In this document: positions 7,865 to 19,181 of the stretch, in pieces
Position numbering within the stretch: position 1 is the first letter of the stretch
Layout of the letters: every line of letters begins with the position of its first letter
Translations under genes and position numbers: made by a program
Source: Bryobacteraceae bacterium
GTDB taxonomy: Bacteria; Acidobacteriota; Terriglobia; Bryobacterales; Bryobacteraceae
Direction of reading: 5' to 3'
Assembly (NCBI GenBank): GCA_025924475.1
Contig: JAICIH010000007.1
Coordinates: forward strand, 1 to 43,887
DNA length: 43,887 nt
Notes under the pieces: model-generated
Database searches by the model: none
Told to the model about the DNA's origin: nothing
What the model saw: only the letters and a program-made list of their open reading frames with translations

Positions 7865-7956
7865 ACGCGCAAAACGGGCGCGGTATCAAGCGCGCCGCCC
7901 GAAGAGTCAATGAGTTCCTTCCTTGTCTGGCGGCGTGTATCCGCGCCCTTTGCGCT
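7865..7956. repeat. R3 dispersed repeat, copy 1
   Basis: A 92-bp block aligns without gaps to 14184-14275, with about 11 mismatches by eye. It begins ACGCGCAAAACG and ends CGCGCCCTTTGCGCT. It lies at the junction of the NmrA pseudogene and the convergent MarR gene, whose last ~16 codons and stop fall inside it. Differences between the copies are mostly non-synonymous in the plus-strand frame, so it may be a non-coding element or decayed coding sequence. It is not recognised as a known element. Confidence 0.7.
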
Positions 7957-8410
7957 CTCTCAGGAGCACGGCAAGCGTCTCTTTGAAATCGATGCGGCGG
8001 CGGCTACGCTTTCCGCCAAGCGGTGCGAGCCGACGCTCTTCTAGTTCGACGACGATCTTCCTCGCCGCGGTTAGAACCCTGATTCCGTCGGCAGTAACAG
8101 TTAACTGCAGAGCGCGAGGATCGGTACGGTGAACTCGACGCTCCACAAGGCCCTTTCGTTGCAGAGTGCGGGCGAGTTTAGAGACGAACATGGGCTCCAA
8201 GCCCACGAAATCGGCCAGTTCGCGTTGACTCGGCCGGCTTGCTCCCGACAAGAGCCCGTGAAGCGCAGCGAGTACGCCGTATTGCGCGGAGGTCAATCCT
8301 AGATGCGAAAGCGCTCGATCCAGACCTGCTCGCCACATAATGGCCAAGCGCCAGACCAGGTAGCCAGTTGATGGTGCAGAGCCTTTGGCCAATGTACGCA
8401 CATTACACAC
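7907..8410 (-). CDS. MarR-family transcriptional regulator
   Basis: A 167-residue winged-helix regulator. The DNA-binding domain spans about residues 35-110: LTSAQYGVLAALHGLLSGAS, SQRELADFVGLEPMFVSKLA (recognition helix), LQRKGLVERRVHRTDPRALQ (wing with the D-x-R motif), then LTVTADGIRVLTAARKIVVE. MarR proteins bind DNA as dimers and are usually released by small phenolic ligands. The start is a GTG at 8410 with little leader. The gene diverges from the membrane protein at 8472 across a perfect palindrome, so autoregulation is likely. The C-terminal tail (ERKGRGYTPPDKEGTH) is encoded by repeat R3 and is not family sequence. Confidence 0.85.
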   Translation of the reverse strand: MCNVRTLAKGSAPSTGYLVWRLAIMWRAGLDRALSHLGLTSAQYGVLAALHGLLSGASRPSQRELADFVGLEPMFVSKLARTLQRKGLVERRVHRTDPRALQLTVTADGIRVLTAARKIVVELEERRLAPLGGKRSRRRIDFKETLAVLLRERKGRGYTPPDKEGTH

Positions 8411-8428
8411 TATAGAGAGTGATTATTA

Positions 8429-8457
8429 GTATACATGTTTATAATAATCATGTATAC
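8429..8457. promoter_or_regulatory. Probable MarR operator overlapping a promoter
   Basis: Perfect 9-bp inverted repeat GTATACATG (8429-8437) and CATGTATAC (8449-8457), separated by an 11-bp AT-only spacer. The spacer contains TATAAT at 8440-8445, a consensus -10 element for the plus-strand gene at 8472, whose AGGAGG ribosome-binding site is at 8460-8465. The site lies between the divergent marR-type gene and the membrane protein gene, the usual place for MarR control. Operator function is inferred from this geometry. Confidence 0.7.
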
Positions 8458-8471
8458 ATAGGAGGCTCTAA

Positions 8472-8980
8472 ATGCAATACTCCGTTCGCAGGACTATCGC
8501 GGCTGGCTTCGCCGGAGGCCTTGCTTTATTCTGGGCACGTTTCTCACGTTTGCCCAGTTCGGCGGGTCGGGACGCGGTCAAACGGGCGTTCTCTTCAATC
8601 CAGCCACGCAAAATCCGAAAGTCATTGCCGTCTGGAAGGAAATCGAGCCACTGCCCCGCGTAATTGAAAACCCGCCAGTGATTGCCACCGGGATGATCCT
8701 GTTCGAGCTTATCTATGCATTCATATACCGCTCGGTCGCTCCCGCGTGGCCATCAGGTATAGGCCAGAGGGCGTCGCGACTTGCTGCGATCGTCGGGGTC
8801 GCGGCCGTTTTTTCGGAGTTCATGGGTTCGTTCAACGTGTTGCATCAACCGCTGATTTTGAGCGTTGTAGCGTGGTCATTCTGGGCTGTTGCGGCCATCG
8901 CAGACGCGCTTGCGATCGTGTACGTGCTCGAAAGGGGATCACGTAATGTACAGGAAGTGCGTCGCCGGACCGCAGTATAG
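8472..8980 (+). pseudogene. Multi-pass membrane protein gene with one frameshift
   Basis: The ATG at 8472 has an excellent AGGAGG site. The first frame reads MQYSVRRTIAAGFAGGLALF. A single-base loss near 8529-8533 moves the reading frame, after which LGTFLTFAQFGGSGRGQTGV continues to MILFELIYAFIYRSVAPAWP, AAIVGVAAVFSEFMGSFNVL and AVAAIADALAIVYVLERG, ending at 8980. The reconstructed protein is about 169 residues with four hydrophobic segments. The family is not recognised. Because only one lesion is present and the promoter and operator are perfect, a sequencing error is a fair alternative to a true pseudogene. It is probably the MarR-controlled target. Confidence 0.7.
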
Positions 8981-9075
8981 GCGTTTTGTCTGTCTGTCCG
9001 ATCGTGCGTGCAAAAAGTGGCACCCGGCGTCGCGAAGCCACGATTGAATCAATAAGTTACGAATCCGTACGGAAG

Positions 9076-9102
9076 TGTCACATTCCGAAGCCCTATTCCG
9101 TC
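9076..9102 (+). promoter_or_regulatory. ECF41-type promoter
   Basis: TGTCACA at 9076-9082, exactly 16 bp, then CGTC at 9099-9102. This matches the published ECF41 target consensus as I remember it (TGTCACA-N16-CGTC). Transcription would start near 9109, just before the GGAGG at 9111 and the ATG at 9133. The operon it drives contains the ECF41 sigma factor itself (9594-10532), so autoregulation is expected. Confidence 0.8.
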
Positions 9103-9132
9103 TGGCCGTTGGAGGCAAAGGAGTCAAAATCT

Positions 9133-9579
9133 ATGAAACGAACCTTCGCTATTATTCTCGCCGCCCTGGCTGGAGCGGCCGTGTTCGGCGGGCTTGTGTA
9201 TGCAGTTCTGGTGGCCGCGCACGTTTCCGAGCCAGCCGCAACCACGGTTAACGGCCTGACTCTGCGGCGACTCTGGGCTACCGCGGTCGCTGTTGTGGCA
9301 CTGGCCGGCGTGGTCATCGGTGGGCTGGCTCTGGCCCGCCCTGCCAGCCGGTTCAGCAGCGCGTCCGGGCGACTCGGGGCCATCGTGGCCCTGGTGGGGC
9401 TAATCGCCGCGGTCAATGGCGGGCTGAATTTGGCTATGGCCACCGGTGGGCCCGGTACCGGCAACGGCGTAGTCGGTGGCGCAGCGGCGTTCGTGCTGGG
9501 GCTGATCACTCTGGTCCTCGGTGCGCTCGCTCTGGTCCGCTGCCGCCGCGGCGTATTAGAGCCGGGGCAAATGACGTGA
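9133..9579 (+). CDS. DUF6223-like membrane protein
   Basis: A 148-residue protein with an N-terminal signal/anchor (MKRTFAIILAALAGAAVFGG) and three further hydrophobic helices: WATAVAVVALAGVVIGGLAL, LGAIVALVGLIAAVNGGLNL, and AAAFVLGLITLVLGALALVR. The GGLNLAMATGGPGTGNGVVGG loop and the small size suggest the DUF6223 family, but this is a memory-based match. The start is set at ATG 9133, where the signal begins. The stop overlaps a GTG that could start the sigma factor gene, and an ECF41-type promoter lies immediately upstream. A membrane partner or target of the sigma factor is therefore likely. Confidence 0.7.
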   Translation: MKRTFAIILAALAGAAVFGGLVYAVLVAAHVSEPAATTVNGLTLRRLWATAVAVVALAGVVIGGLALARPASRFSSASGRLGAIVALVGLIAAVNGGLNLAMATGGPGTGNGVVGGAAAFVLGLITLVLGALALVRCRRGVLEPGQMT

Positions 9580-9593
9580 GTTCCACGAGCGCA

Positions 9594-10532
9594 ATGTCGA
9601 ATCCGGCCGCGAGCTTCGAGCCGTACCGCCGGCGCCTGCTCGGTCTTGCATATCGCATGCTCGGGTCGATGGCTGATGCCGAGGATGCGGTGCAGGAGGC
9701 GTACTTGCGTTGGCACGCGGCGGACCGCGACAGAGTGTCGGACCAGAGGGCATTTCTCATGATCACGACAACGCGCATTTGTCTCGACATGCTGACCTCG
9801 GCGCGCGCGCGTCACGAGGAGTACGTCGGTCCATGGCTCCCGGAACCGGTTTTTGATACGGCAGCGCTCGCGCCCGACAGCTGCACCGAGCTGGCCGAGG
9901 ATTTGTCCATCGCACTCCTTTTGACGCTGGACCGGCTGTCGCCGCTGGAGCGAGCTGCCTTTCTGCTGCACGACGTGTTCGATTTCTCTTTTACCGAAGT
10001 GGCGACGACACTGGAGCGGAGCGAGGCCGCGTGCCGGAAGCTGGCCACCCGTGCACGCGCGCATGTGCGCGATTTACGACCACGCGGCGCGACCGCGCCG
10101 CCGGCGCGTTCGGGCGGGATCGATGCAAAGCATGCGCAGCTTATGTCGGCATTCGCGGCGGCAACCCAGTCTGGCGATCTCAATGCGCTGACGCAGTTGC
10201 TCGCGAGCGACGTGCGCGTTGTGACGGACGGCGGGGGCAAGGTACGGGCGGCGTTGAACGTGATCGAGGGCGCCGATCGCGTGGCGCGGTTTGTGGTTGA
10301 AGCCACGCGTAAACGCCCAGATACGTGGTGGCGCGAAGACTTCACACTGCGCTTCGCGACTATCAATGGTCTACCCGGTCTCGTTGTGGACGCACCCGAG
10401 GGGCCGGTGCAAACTGCGGCATTCGAAATTGAGGGTGACGTTATACGGGCGGTGTATGTGGTGCGCAATCCGGACAAGCTACGCCATTTGGCGGTTTTGA
10501 AAGCAACCGGCCCCGAGGCGAGCGCAGACTGA
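9594..10532 (+). CDS. ECF41-group RNA polymerase sigma factor with SnoaL-like C-terminal domain
   Basis: A 312-residue sigma factor. Region 2 spans about residues 5-75 (FEPYRRRLLGLAYRMLGSMA, DAEDAVQEAYLRWH, RAFLMITTTRICLDMLTSAR). Region 4 spans about 105-160 (LSPLERAAFLLHDVFDFSFT, EVATTLERSEAACRKLATRA). A fused SnoaL-like domain of about 120 residues carries the two ECF41 signature motifs: DGGGK near residue 211 (family DGGGR) and NPDKL near 291. In this group the C-terminal extension replaces an anti-sigma factor and tunes activity. An alternative GTG start at 9576 would overlap the upstream stop. The usual target (carboxymuconolactone decarboxylase, oxidoreductase or epimerase genes) is absent, and a broken NmrA-like gene lies 2 kb upstream. 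Confidence 0.9.
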   Translation: MSNPAASFEPYRRRLLGLAYRMLGSMADAEDAVQEAYLRWHAADRDRVSDQRAFLMITTTRICLDMLTSARARHEEYVGPWLPEPVFDTAALAPDSCTELAEDLSIALLLTLDRLSPLERAAFLLHDVFDFSFTEVATTLERSEAACRKLATRARAHVRDLRPRGATAPPARSGGIDAKHAQLMSAFAAATQSGDLNALTQLLASDVRVVTDGGGKVRAALNVIEGADRVARFVVEATRKRPDTWWREDFTLRFATINGLPGLVVDAPEGPVQTAAFEIEGDVIRAVYVVRNPDKLRHLAVLKATGPEASAD

Positions 10533-10551
10533 GCCCGGCTCAAAACGAAAA

Positions 10552-10983
10552 CTACCGTTTAGGTGTCGAACGGTTAGTAATCGCGGAGCAGGCTCCTTTA
10601 ACAGCGCTGCCGAGCAGCCGGCTGGAATCGCTGTAGATGAGATCTTCATCCTTGTCGAACACTGCGACTTTGTTTCCGTGCACGAAGGGCGTAGTAGGAT
10701 TTATTGGCTCGTGATCTAAACGGACGATGTAATCTGCCTTATCTCGATTTGCAGTCACAATCACATCGCGACACTTTCGAGAGAACGTCTTCATGACTTC
10801 GACATTCTGAGGACTTGTTCCGCCTGTAAATGCAAGTGAGCCTTTGAGCTGGCCAACTGAGCCGTTACCGGAAAGCTTTGACGCTGCACTTTCCGTTATA
10901 AAAACGCGCGGCTTTTCGGCAGCAGCCAAAACGGCCGCCATTACCAGGGCAGTTACAGCCGTGCGTGCCAATGTGATGTGCAT
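10552..10983 (-). CDS. Secreted conserved hypothetical protein
   Basis: A 143-residue protein with a signal peptide (MHITLARTAVTALVMAAVLAAAE) and a strong GGAGGAGA ribosome-binding site. The mature part begins KPRVFITESAASKLSG and continues TGGTSPQNVEVMKTFSRKC, VIVTANRDKADYIVRLDHEP and KVAVFDKDEDLIYSDSSRLL, ending GACSAITNRS. The compact alpha/beta pattern and the ADYIVRLDHE segment look like a conserved periplasmic family common in acidobacterial genomes. No function is known. It converges with the sigma factor gene with only about 20 bp between stops. Confidence 0.75.
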   Translation of the reverse strand: MHITLARTAVTALVMAAVLAAAEKPRVFITESAASKLSGNGSVGQLKGSLAFTGGTSPQNVEVMKTFSRKCRDVIVTANRDKADYIVRLDHEPINPTTPFVHGNKVAVFDKDEDLIYSDSSRLLGSAVKGACSAITNRSTPKR

Positions 10984-11163
10984 CGTCTCCTCCCCAGGCA
11001 GCGACTTCGACTGGCGCTGTCCATTCCGAGATCACACCAGGTGTCCGCTTGGTAAGACGGTGAGGGCAAGCGCGGCGTTTCAGCTAAGGCGCTTGTTCTC
11101 AACTTGAGCATAGAGTAGAAGAGGGCGACGGAAGCGCCACACTTCGACAACTATGGCGGATTG

Positions 11164-11439
11164 ATGGAAGAGCTGAATGAACCCGTTCGCATTCCCATTA
11201 CCGACGTAATCGATTTGCACTCGATTCCAGCACGGGATGTGAAGCCGGTGGTTGAGGAATATCTCATGCAAGCGCACCAGCTCGGTTTCAAAATCCTTCG
11301 TATCATTCACGGACGCGGCATCGGAGTACAGCGCGAGATCGTTCGCTCCGTGCTGGCCCGTACGCCTTTCGTCCAGAGCTTTGGAGACGCGCCGGCCGAA
11401 GCCGGCGGCTGGGGCGCCACGATCGTTACTCTTAGATAG
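11164..11439 (+). CDS. Smr-domain protein
   Basis: A 91-residue stand-alone Smr (MutS2 C-terminal) domain. The diagnostic motifs are both present: DLHSIPARDVKPVVEEYL (the D-L-H motif, residues about 17-34) and ILRIIHGRGIGVQREIVRSV (the H-G-x-G motif, about 44-63). A C-terminal GGWGATIVTLR strand closes the fold. Smr domains nick DNA or RNA in several systems. The single-domain form has no established substrate. A TTG at 11161 is directly in front of the ATG at 11164, and the ATG is taken as the start. It stands alone upstream of the broken permease. Confidence 0.88.
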   Translation: MEELNEPVRIPITDVIDLHSIPARDVKPVVEEYLMQAHQLGFKILRIIHGRGIGVQREIVRSVLARTPFVQSFGDAPAEAGGWGATIVTLR

Positions 11440-11527
11440 CCACCGTGGCTTATTACAGGTTGACATCTTACCCAAACAGATCCATACTCAGGTGAAATGT
11501 CGACAGGAGAAGAACAGGGTTGAAGCT

Positions 11528-14161
11528 ATGTTCGGACGCAGGAAGCAGAGCGATTTTTCGGCGGAGATCGAGGCCCACCTGAGTCATGAGGTCGACCGCC
11601 TGCGCGAACTCGGGCTATCCGATGAGGAAGCGCGGGGCGGCAGCTCGGCGCGAGTTCGGTAATCTCGCCGCGGCCCAGGAGAAATTCTACGAAGCCGGCC
11701 GCTGGATGTGGTGGGATCATCTACGCAACGACATCCGTTACGCGCTCCGGCTGATGGTTAAAGACGCGCGCCTCACTGCGATCGTCGTCGTCACGCTGGC
11801 GCTCGGGATCGCGGCCAATTCGATCATCTTCAGCGCCGTTCGTGCGGTGCTTCTGCGCCCGCTCCCGTATAGGCAACCAGATCGATTGGTACAGGTGTGG
11901 GACAACGGGCCCCGAGCGGGCGGGGAGTCCGACTGGGTTTCATTTCCGGACTTTCGCGACTGGCGCGCCGCCAACCGGGTATTTGAGGAGATCGCCGCGT
12001 GGCGATTCGCGACGCTGACGCTCAGCGGAGGGCGCGAGCCGGAGGCCATGCTCGGCCTGGAGGCGACAGATCGGCTGTTCGCGGTGCTCGGCGTCAAGCC
12101 GGCGCTCGGTCGCACGTTCTTGTCCGGCGAAGACAGACCAGGCCGGGAGACAGTCGCGGTGATCAGCCACAGTTTATGGCAACGCCGGTTCGGCAGCGAT
12201 CCCCAGGTAACCGGCCGCCAGGTCAACATCGAAGGCAAGCCGTACACCATCGTCGGCGTTATGCCTCCGCAATTCCGCTTTCCGAGCAGTATACCCGGCG
12301 ATAATTACGTCGTTCCCATTGACCTTTGGATTCCCATGCGCACTGTTCCGGATCTGGAGCAACGCGGCAGCCACAACTTTTGGGCTGTTGCCCGCTTGAA
12401 GGAAGGCGTGACGCTCGCTGAGGGCCGGGCGAACATGAACGCCATCGCGGCGAATCTCGCACGGAAGTATCCAGACACGAACAAGGACATGGGCATCACC
12501 GTCATGGGGCTCCAGGATCATATGACCTCCGATGTCGCCCCGGTTTTGGCGATCCTGCTGGCGGCCGTCGGGCTGGTGTTGTTGCTGGTGTGCGCGAATG
12601 TGGCGGGCCTGTTGCTGTCGCGGGCGCAATCTCGCGCCCGTGAGCTGGCTATACGTGCGGCGCTCGGAGCGGGGCGTGGCCGCCTCATTCGACAGACGCT
12701 CACTGAGAGCCTGTTGCTGGCAGCCTTCGGCGCGCTGGCGAGTATTGTCGTCGCCCGATTCGGAGTCGCGTTACTGGTGAAACTCGGGCCAGCGAACATC
12801 CCTCGGTTGAGCGAGGCCGCTGTTGACGGACAAGTTGCGCTGTTCACGGCGGCGGTGGCACTGGCGGCCGGGTTGCTCTGCGGCGTGGCGCCCGCGCTCG
12901 TCGCCGGGGGCTCGGACCTACAGCGGTCGCTGAAAGAGGCCGGCGCGCGTGCAACGGCATCACGACGAAGTTTGATGCCGCGCAGCATTCTGGTCGCCAC
13001 TGAGATGGCCCTTGCTGTCGTCTTGCTGACTGGCGCCGGCCTGCTGATCCGCAGTTTTGTACGCATCATCCATGTCGATCCAGGCTTTCGGGCCGCTAAT
13101 GTGCTCAGCGTCATCATAGGTCTCCCCGACTAGCGCTATTCGGATCCGGCGAAGCAAACAGCTTTCTTTGAAGAGCTGGTGCGGCAGCTCCGCGCGATGC
13201 CGGGCATTCAAGCCGCGGCCGTTTCCGATTCTGTGCCTCTACGCGGGCTCAACGACCAGGGGGGCTTTCGCATTGAAGGGCGCCCGGAGCCTAAGCAGGG
13301 CGACGACGGCCCACAAGCCAATCGGCCCCGTATATCGAGCGACTACTTCGGGACCATGGGCATTCCGTTGCTGCGCGGCAGGGTGTTCAATGAACGCGAT
13401 CGCGCTGGTTCGGCGCATGTTGCTGTGATAAGCGATATGGCGGCGCGGATGTACTGGCCGGGCGAAGATCCGATCGGCAAGCGGCTGTGCATCGATTGGG
13501 CCGCGGACGGGCGACCGATATGGCGCGAGATCATGGGTATTGTCGGAAGCACGCGGCACTTCGGTCTCGAGGCGCGCCAAAAAGCAGAGATCTACATTCC
13601 ACATACGCAGTCGCCGCAGCCGTTCATGATTCTGGTGGTACGGTCTCAGGCAGGGGAGTTATCCGCCGCCGCGGCTGCATCCGTCGTGAGATTGCCAGCC
13701 TGGACCCGAACCTTGCGGGCATCGGCTTACGCGGCATGGATGAGTTTATCGCCGCCGCCGAGTCCCGCCGCCGCTTTCAAGTCCTGCTGATGGGCTGGTT
13801 CGCTGGACTTGCGGCTGTACTTGCCGCGGTCGGAATCTATGGCGTGATGGTCAACACGGTAGTGCGGCGCACGCGGGAGATCGGCCTGCGGCTGGCGCTT
13901 GGGGCGGCCCCGCGCGATGCAGTGACCATGATTGTGAGCAAGGGGATGCTGCTCGCGGGCGCAGGGATCGCGGCTGGATTCGCCGCTGCCATCGCCGTGA
14001 TGCGGTTCATCCGTACTCTTCTGTTCGGTGTTTCGCCGTTCGATGTACCAACATTCGCAGCCGTCGCTGCGCTGCTGGCGCTGATTGCGTTCGTCTCGGC
14101 GTGGGCTCCGGCTCGCGCAGCAGCGAGGGTGGACCCTGTGGTCGCGCTTCGCGAGGAGTAA
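11528..14161 (+). pseudogene. ADOP-type MacB/FtsX duplicated permease, broken by two frameshifts and one amber codon
   Basis: The reconstructed protein starts MFGRRKQSDFSAEIEAHLSH (permease prefix domain). A G inserted in the run at 11634-11637 shifts the frame; AAARREFGNLAAAQEKFYEA then resumes in the 11586 frame. Two MacB periplasmic core domains and two FtsX domains follow (TLALGIAANSIIFSAVRAVL; LLAAVGLVLLLVCANVAGLL; GLAAVLAAVGIYGVMVNTVV). An in-frame TAG at 13131-13133 interrupts the second half, where a sense codon is expected between LPD and RYSDPAKQ. A one-base loss near 13690 shifts the frame before REIASLDPNLAGIGLRGMDE. The last frame ends VDPVVALREE, the normal ADOP C-terminus. Such permeases are orphan ABC-like transporters whose substrates are unknown. 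Confidence 0.85.
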
Positions 14162-14183
14162 CGCCCTTTGCGCTATTTGGAAG

Positions 14184-14275
14184 ACGCGCAAAACGGTCGC
14201 GATATCAAGCGCGACACCCGAAGAGCCAACGAGTTCCTTTGTTGTCTGGCGGCACGCATCCGCGCCCTTTGCGCT
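14184..14275. repeat. R3 dispersed repeat, copy 2
   Basis: A 92-bp block, gap-free match to 7865-7956. It begins 22 bp after the stop of the broken ADOP permease. A short direct repeat (GCCCTTTGCGCT) occurs both at 14163-14174 and at the end of the element (14264-14275), which could be a trace of insertion. No open frame of recognised function is inside it. Confidence 0.65.
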
Positions 14276-14324
14276 GCCTGGCTCCGTTTCAGCATCTTGC
14301 GCGAAAGTGACATTGGGCTGACAT

Positions 14325-14879
14325 CTAGCGGGATGTTGCGCCCGCCAGATCGCGCAGGCTAACCGTGTAGCCGGCCAGGTTTGTCGTGGAATTGTTTCGC
14401 AGGCAGGCCTTGGCGCGTTTTTCCAGATCGCTCGCTAGCCCTTTTCGCCGGAGGCGGCGCAGTGCGGTTGCCTGTACCAGCATCGCCGTTGCCGTTACCG
14501 GGTGCGGTTCGCCGAAGGCCTTCACCGAGAGATCGACAGCGCGTCGAGCCACTGCCTCTGCCTCGTTCGCGTGACCTGTCATGCTTTCGCATGCAGCCAG
14601 GTTGACCAATGGCCGGATAAGCGCTTGATCCTCCGGGCCGGAGGCGATCTCAATTTTGCGGACAGCCTGCCGGAAGAGATCGGCGGCAGATTCGTATTGG
14701 CGCGCCCCCAAGCGCATAAATGCGAGATTCGCTTCCACGAGCGCGGCATCCACACTTACGGCTCCGTGGGCTTGCCGAAACAGTATCAGAGACTGCGAAT
14801 AATAGCGCTCGGCCTGGTCGTCTCGCTTTTCGGGTTGCTGCAGGCGCCCAAGAAACGCGTTCAATTTGAAGGTGCGCAT
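14325..14879 (-). pseudogene. TPR protein, C-terminal remnant
   Basis: 184 residues of tetratricopeptide repeats: DDQAERYYSQSLILFRQAHG, ARQYESAADLFRQAVRKIEI, LVNLAACESMTGHANEAEAV, and ARRAVDLSVKAFGEPHPVTA. The sequence continues upstream of the ATG as EKAANNGNRYFSGGYMRTFK. Across a frameshift near 14928 it also continues as LTAAQAQVF, directly preceded by a stop. The true protein therefore began further upstream, and this is a truncated copy with at least one frameshift. The parent may have been a larger TPR or sensor protein; its N-terminal domain is not visible. Confidence 0.65.
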
Positions 14880-15093
14880 ATACCCTCCACTGAAGTAGCG
14901 GTTCCCATTGTTAGCGGCTTTCTCGACGAAACACTTGGGCCTGTGCGGCGGTAAGGCGTTATCTTACTCGTGACGTGTCGCGGTGAGGCGCGTTGGTATA
15001 TACAAACCGCTTACTTACGTGCGCGGTTCTGTTTCGACGTGGCGTTCCTAATCGTTATCGGCAAGCTGGCTAGAGTGCTCCGGTCGGTCATCT

Positions 15094-15465
15094 ATGGGTA
15101 ATCGGAAGCAAGTGCCAGCCAGAAAAGGACATCCGCTCGAAGGCGAAATGCTGCAAGGCACGCTGGACCTGCTCATTTTGCAAACGTTGATTTTGGGTCC
15201 GGCGCACGGCCACACAATTGCCTACATCATCGAGCACCGCTCGGAAGAAGTTCTGCAAGTCGAGCACGGCTCGCGTTACCCGGCGCTGCACCGGCTCGAA
15301 GATCGAAGATGGATTGCCTCGTTCTGGGGGACTTCGGAGAATAACCGCAAGGCGCGGTATTACCGCTTGACGGCGGCTGGCCGCAAACAGCTCGTCGAAC
15401 ACACAAGTCGTTGGGACCGGCTCGTACGCGCCGTGAATCGTGTTTTGCGGCCGGCTGAAGAGTAG
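15094..15465 (+). CDS. PadR-family transcriptional regulator
   Basis: A 123-residue winged-helix repressor: [20 protein letters not shown] opens the domain, [20 protein letters not shown] leads to [20 protein letters not shown] (recognition helix and wing), and [20 protein letters not shown] is the classical PadR dimer-helix entry. The normal family start may be the internal ATG at MLQGT; the extra 18 basic residues are retained because 15094 is an ATG. It lies 7 bp upstream of the ATG of the second ADOP permease, and PadR-ADOP pairs are standard in Acidobacteria, so it probably controls that permease. Confidence 0.9.
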   Translation: MGNRKQVPARKGHPLEGEMLQGTLDLLILQTLILGPAHGHTIAYIIEHRSEEVLQVEHGSRYPALHRLEDRRWIASFWGTSENNRKARYYRLTAAGRKQLVEHTSRWDRLVRAVNRVLRPAEE

Positions 15466-15472
15466 GCGCGAT

Positions 15473-18193
<2,721 letters not shown>

Positions 18194-18264
18194 AGGGGTC
18201 CGATTTGCGAGCGCCGGGAAGCTTCCTCCACTCTGCCGCGTTGAGGAGTCGCGAACGGCTAAGC

Positions 18265-18570
18265 TTACTCGCCCAATTCGCGGATTGAGCGCAGTCCGAA
18301 ACAGAATGCGGGGACAACAATAGCGGCGCCAAGAGTCACAGCCCAGTACGTATTGTCCAGATCCGGCGCGAACCAAATCAGTAAGACGAACACAACCGCA
18401 AGAACGCCAATGAATCCAATGAGGTCCAGGATTTCTGGCAAACGGGTCAGACCAGGTCGCCGCGCGCGGCGAAGCACTTTTGCGGCGAAGTCCGGCGGGG
18501 CCGTAATATGGGCAAGCGCGGCGTCGAGTTCCTCATCGATCATGCGGAATGCGCGTTCTCGATCGCTCAT
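18265..18570 (-). CDS. Small membrane protein, putative anti-sigma factor partner
   Basis: A 101-residue protein with an acidic/basic cytoplasmic N-terminus (MSDRERAFRMIDEELDAALA) and two transmembrane segments (LIGFIGVLAVVFVLLIWFAP and YWAVTLGAAIVVPAFCFGLR). No zinc-binding anti-sigma motif (HxxxCxxC) is present. Its ATG overlaps the sigma factor stop (ATGA, 18567-18570), so the two are translationally coupled. That position is typical of a membrane anti-sigma protein, and the role is inferred from it. Confidence 0.7.
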   Translation of the reverse strand: MSDRERAFRMIDEELDAALAHITAPPDFAAKVLRRARRPGLTRLPEILDLIGFIGVLAVVFVLLIWFAPDLDNTYWAVTLGAAIVVPAFCFGLRSIRELGE

Positions 18571-19159
18571 GCTCCATTCTCCTCCATTGCACGGATATTC
18601 AGAGCGGCCAGCGCCTCGGCGAGTTGCTGCCGGGCACGATGGAGATACGTCTTTACAGTTCCGAGCGGAAGGTCGAGCATCGCGGCGACCTCTTCGTATG
18701 ATTTCTCCTCCATGTGATACAGCAGAATCACCTGCCGGTAATGGGCGGGCAGCTCGCTAACCAGACGAAGAATGTCGAGCGGGCGATCCGGTTTGCACGG
18801 GTCCGCTGCGGTCTGCTCGGCAGCGTGCCGTACCGAGGGGATTTCCAACGAGAAATCCCGTCGCTCAGCTTTCTTTTTCATAGAAGTGAGGCAGGTATTG
18901 CGCGTGATGGAATAGATCAGGTAGACAGCGACGATTGGCCGCGATAACCGGGCAACCCCTTCCAGATTCGCAGAAACACTTCCTGCGCGGTTTCCTCAGC
19001 GAGTGCGCGATTGCCTAGCATGGCGTAGCACAAGCGGAAGACCTTGTTTTGATAAGCACGCAATACTGCCTCGAACTCCTGTTCGCCGGGCACCCTTATC
19101 AGTTTGTGACCTCGGCTTGGGCGCCATTTGTTTCGCCGTGACCCTGAAACTTTCGGCAT
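18567..19159 (-). pseudogene. ECF sigma-70 factor with a frameshift
   Basis: Region 2 is in the upstream frame (EQEFEAVLRAYQNKVFRLCY, AMLGNRALAEETAQEVFLRI, WKGLPGYRGQSSLST). A single base is missing at about 18918, so TGG becomes TGA. The other frame resumes IYSITRNTCLTSMKKKAERR and runs into region 4 (LPAHYRQVILLYHMEEKSYE, EVAAMLDLPLGTVKTYLHRA). The reconstructed protein has normal ECF length (about 175-195 residues). The start could be the ATG at 19159 or, better matching the family, a GTG at 19093. A one-base error in the assembly would explain everything, as only one lesion exists and both halves are perfectly conserved. Confidence 0.8.
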
Positions 19160-19181
19160 TCACGTGGAAGTCTCAATCGGC

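Noticed and set aside
11080..11475. 131-codon minus-strand frame over the Smr gene
   Set aside because: The plus strand carries both diagnostic Smr motifs; the minus frame is a shadow.
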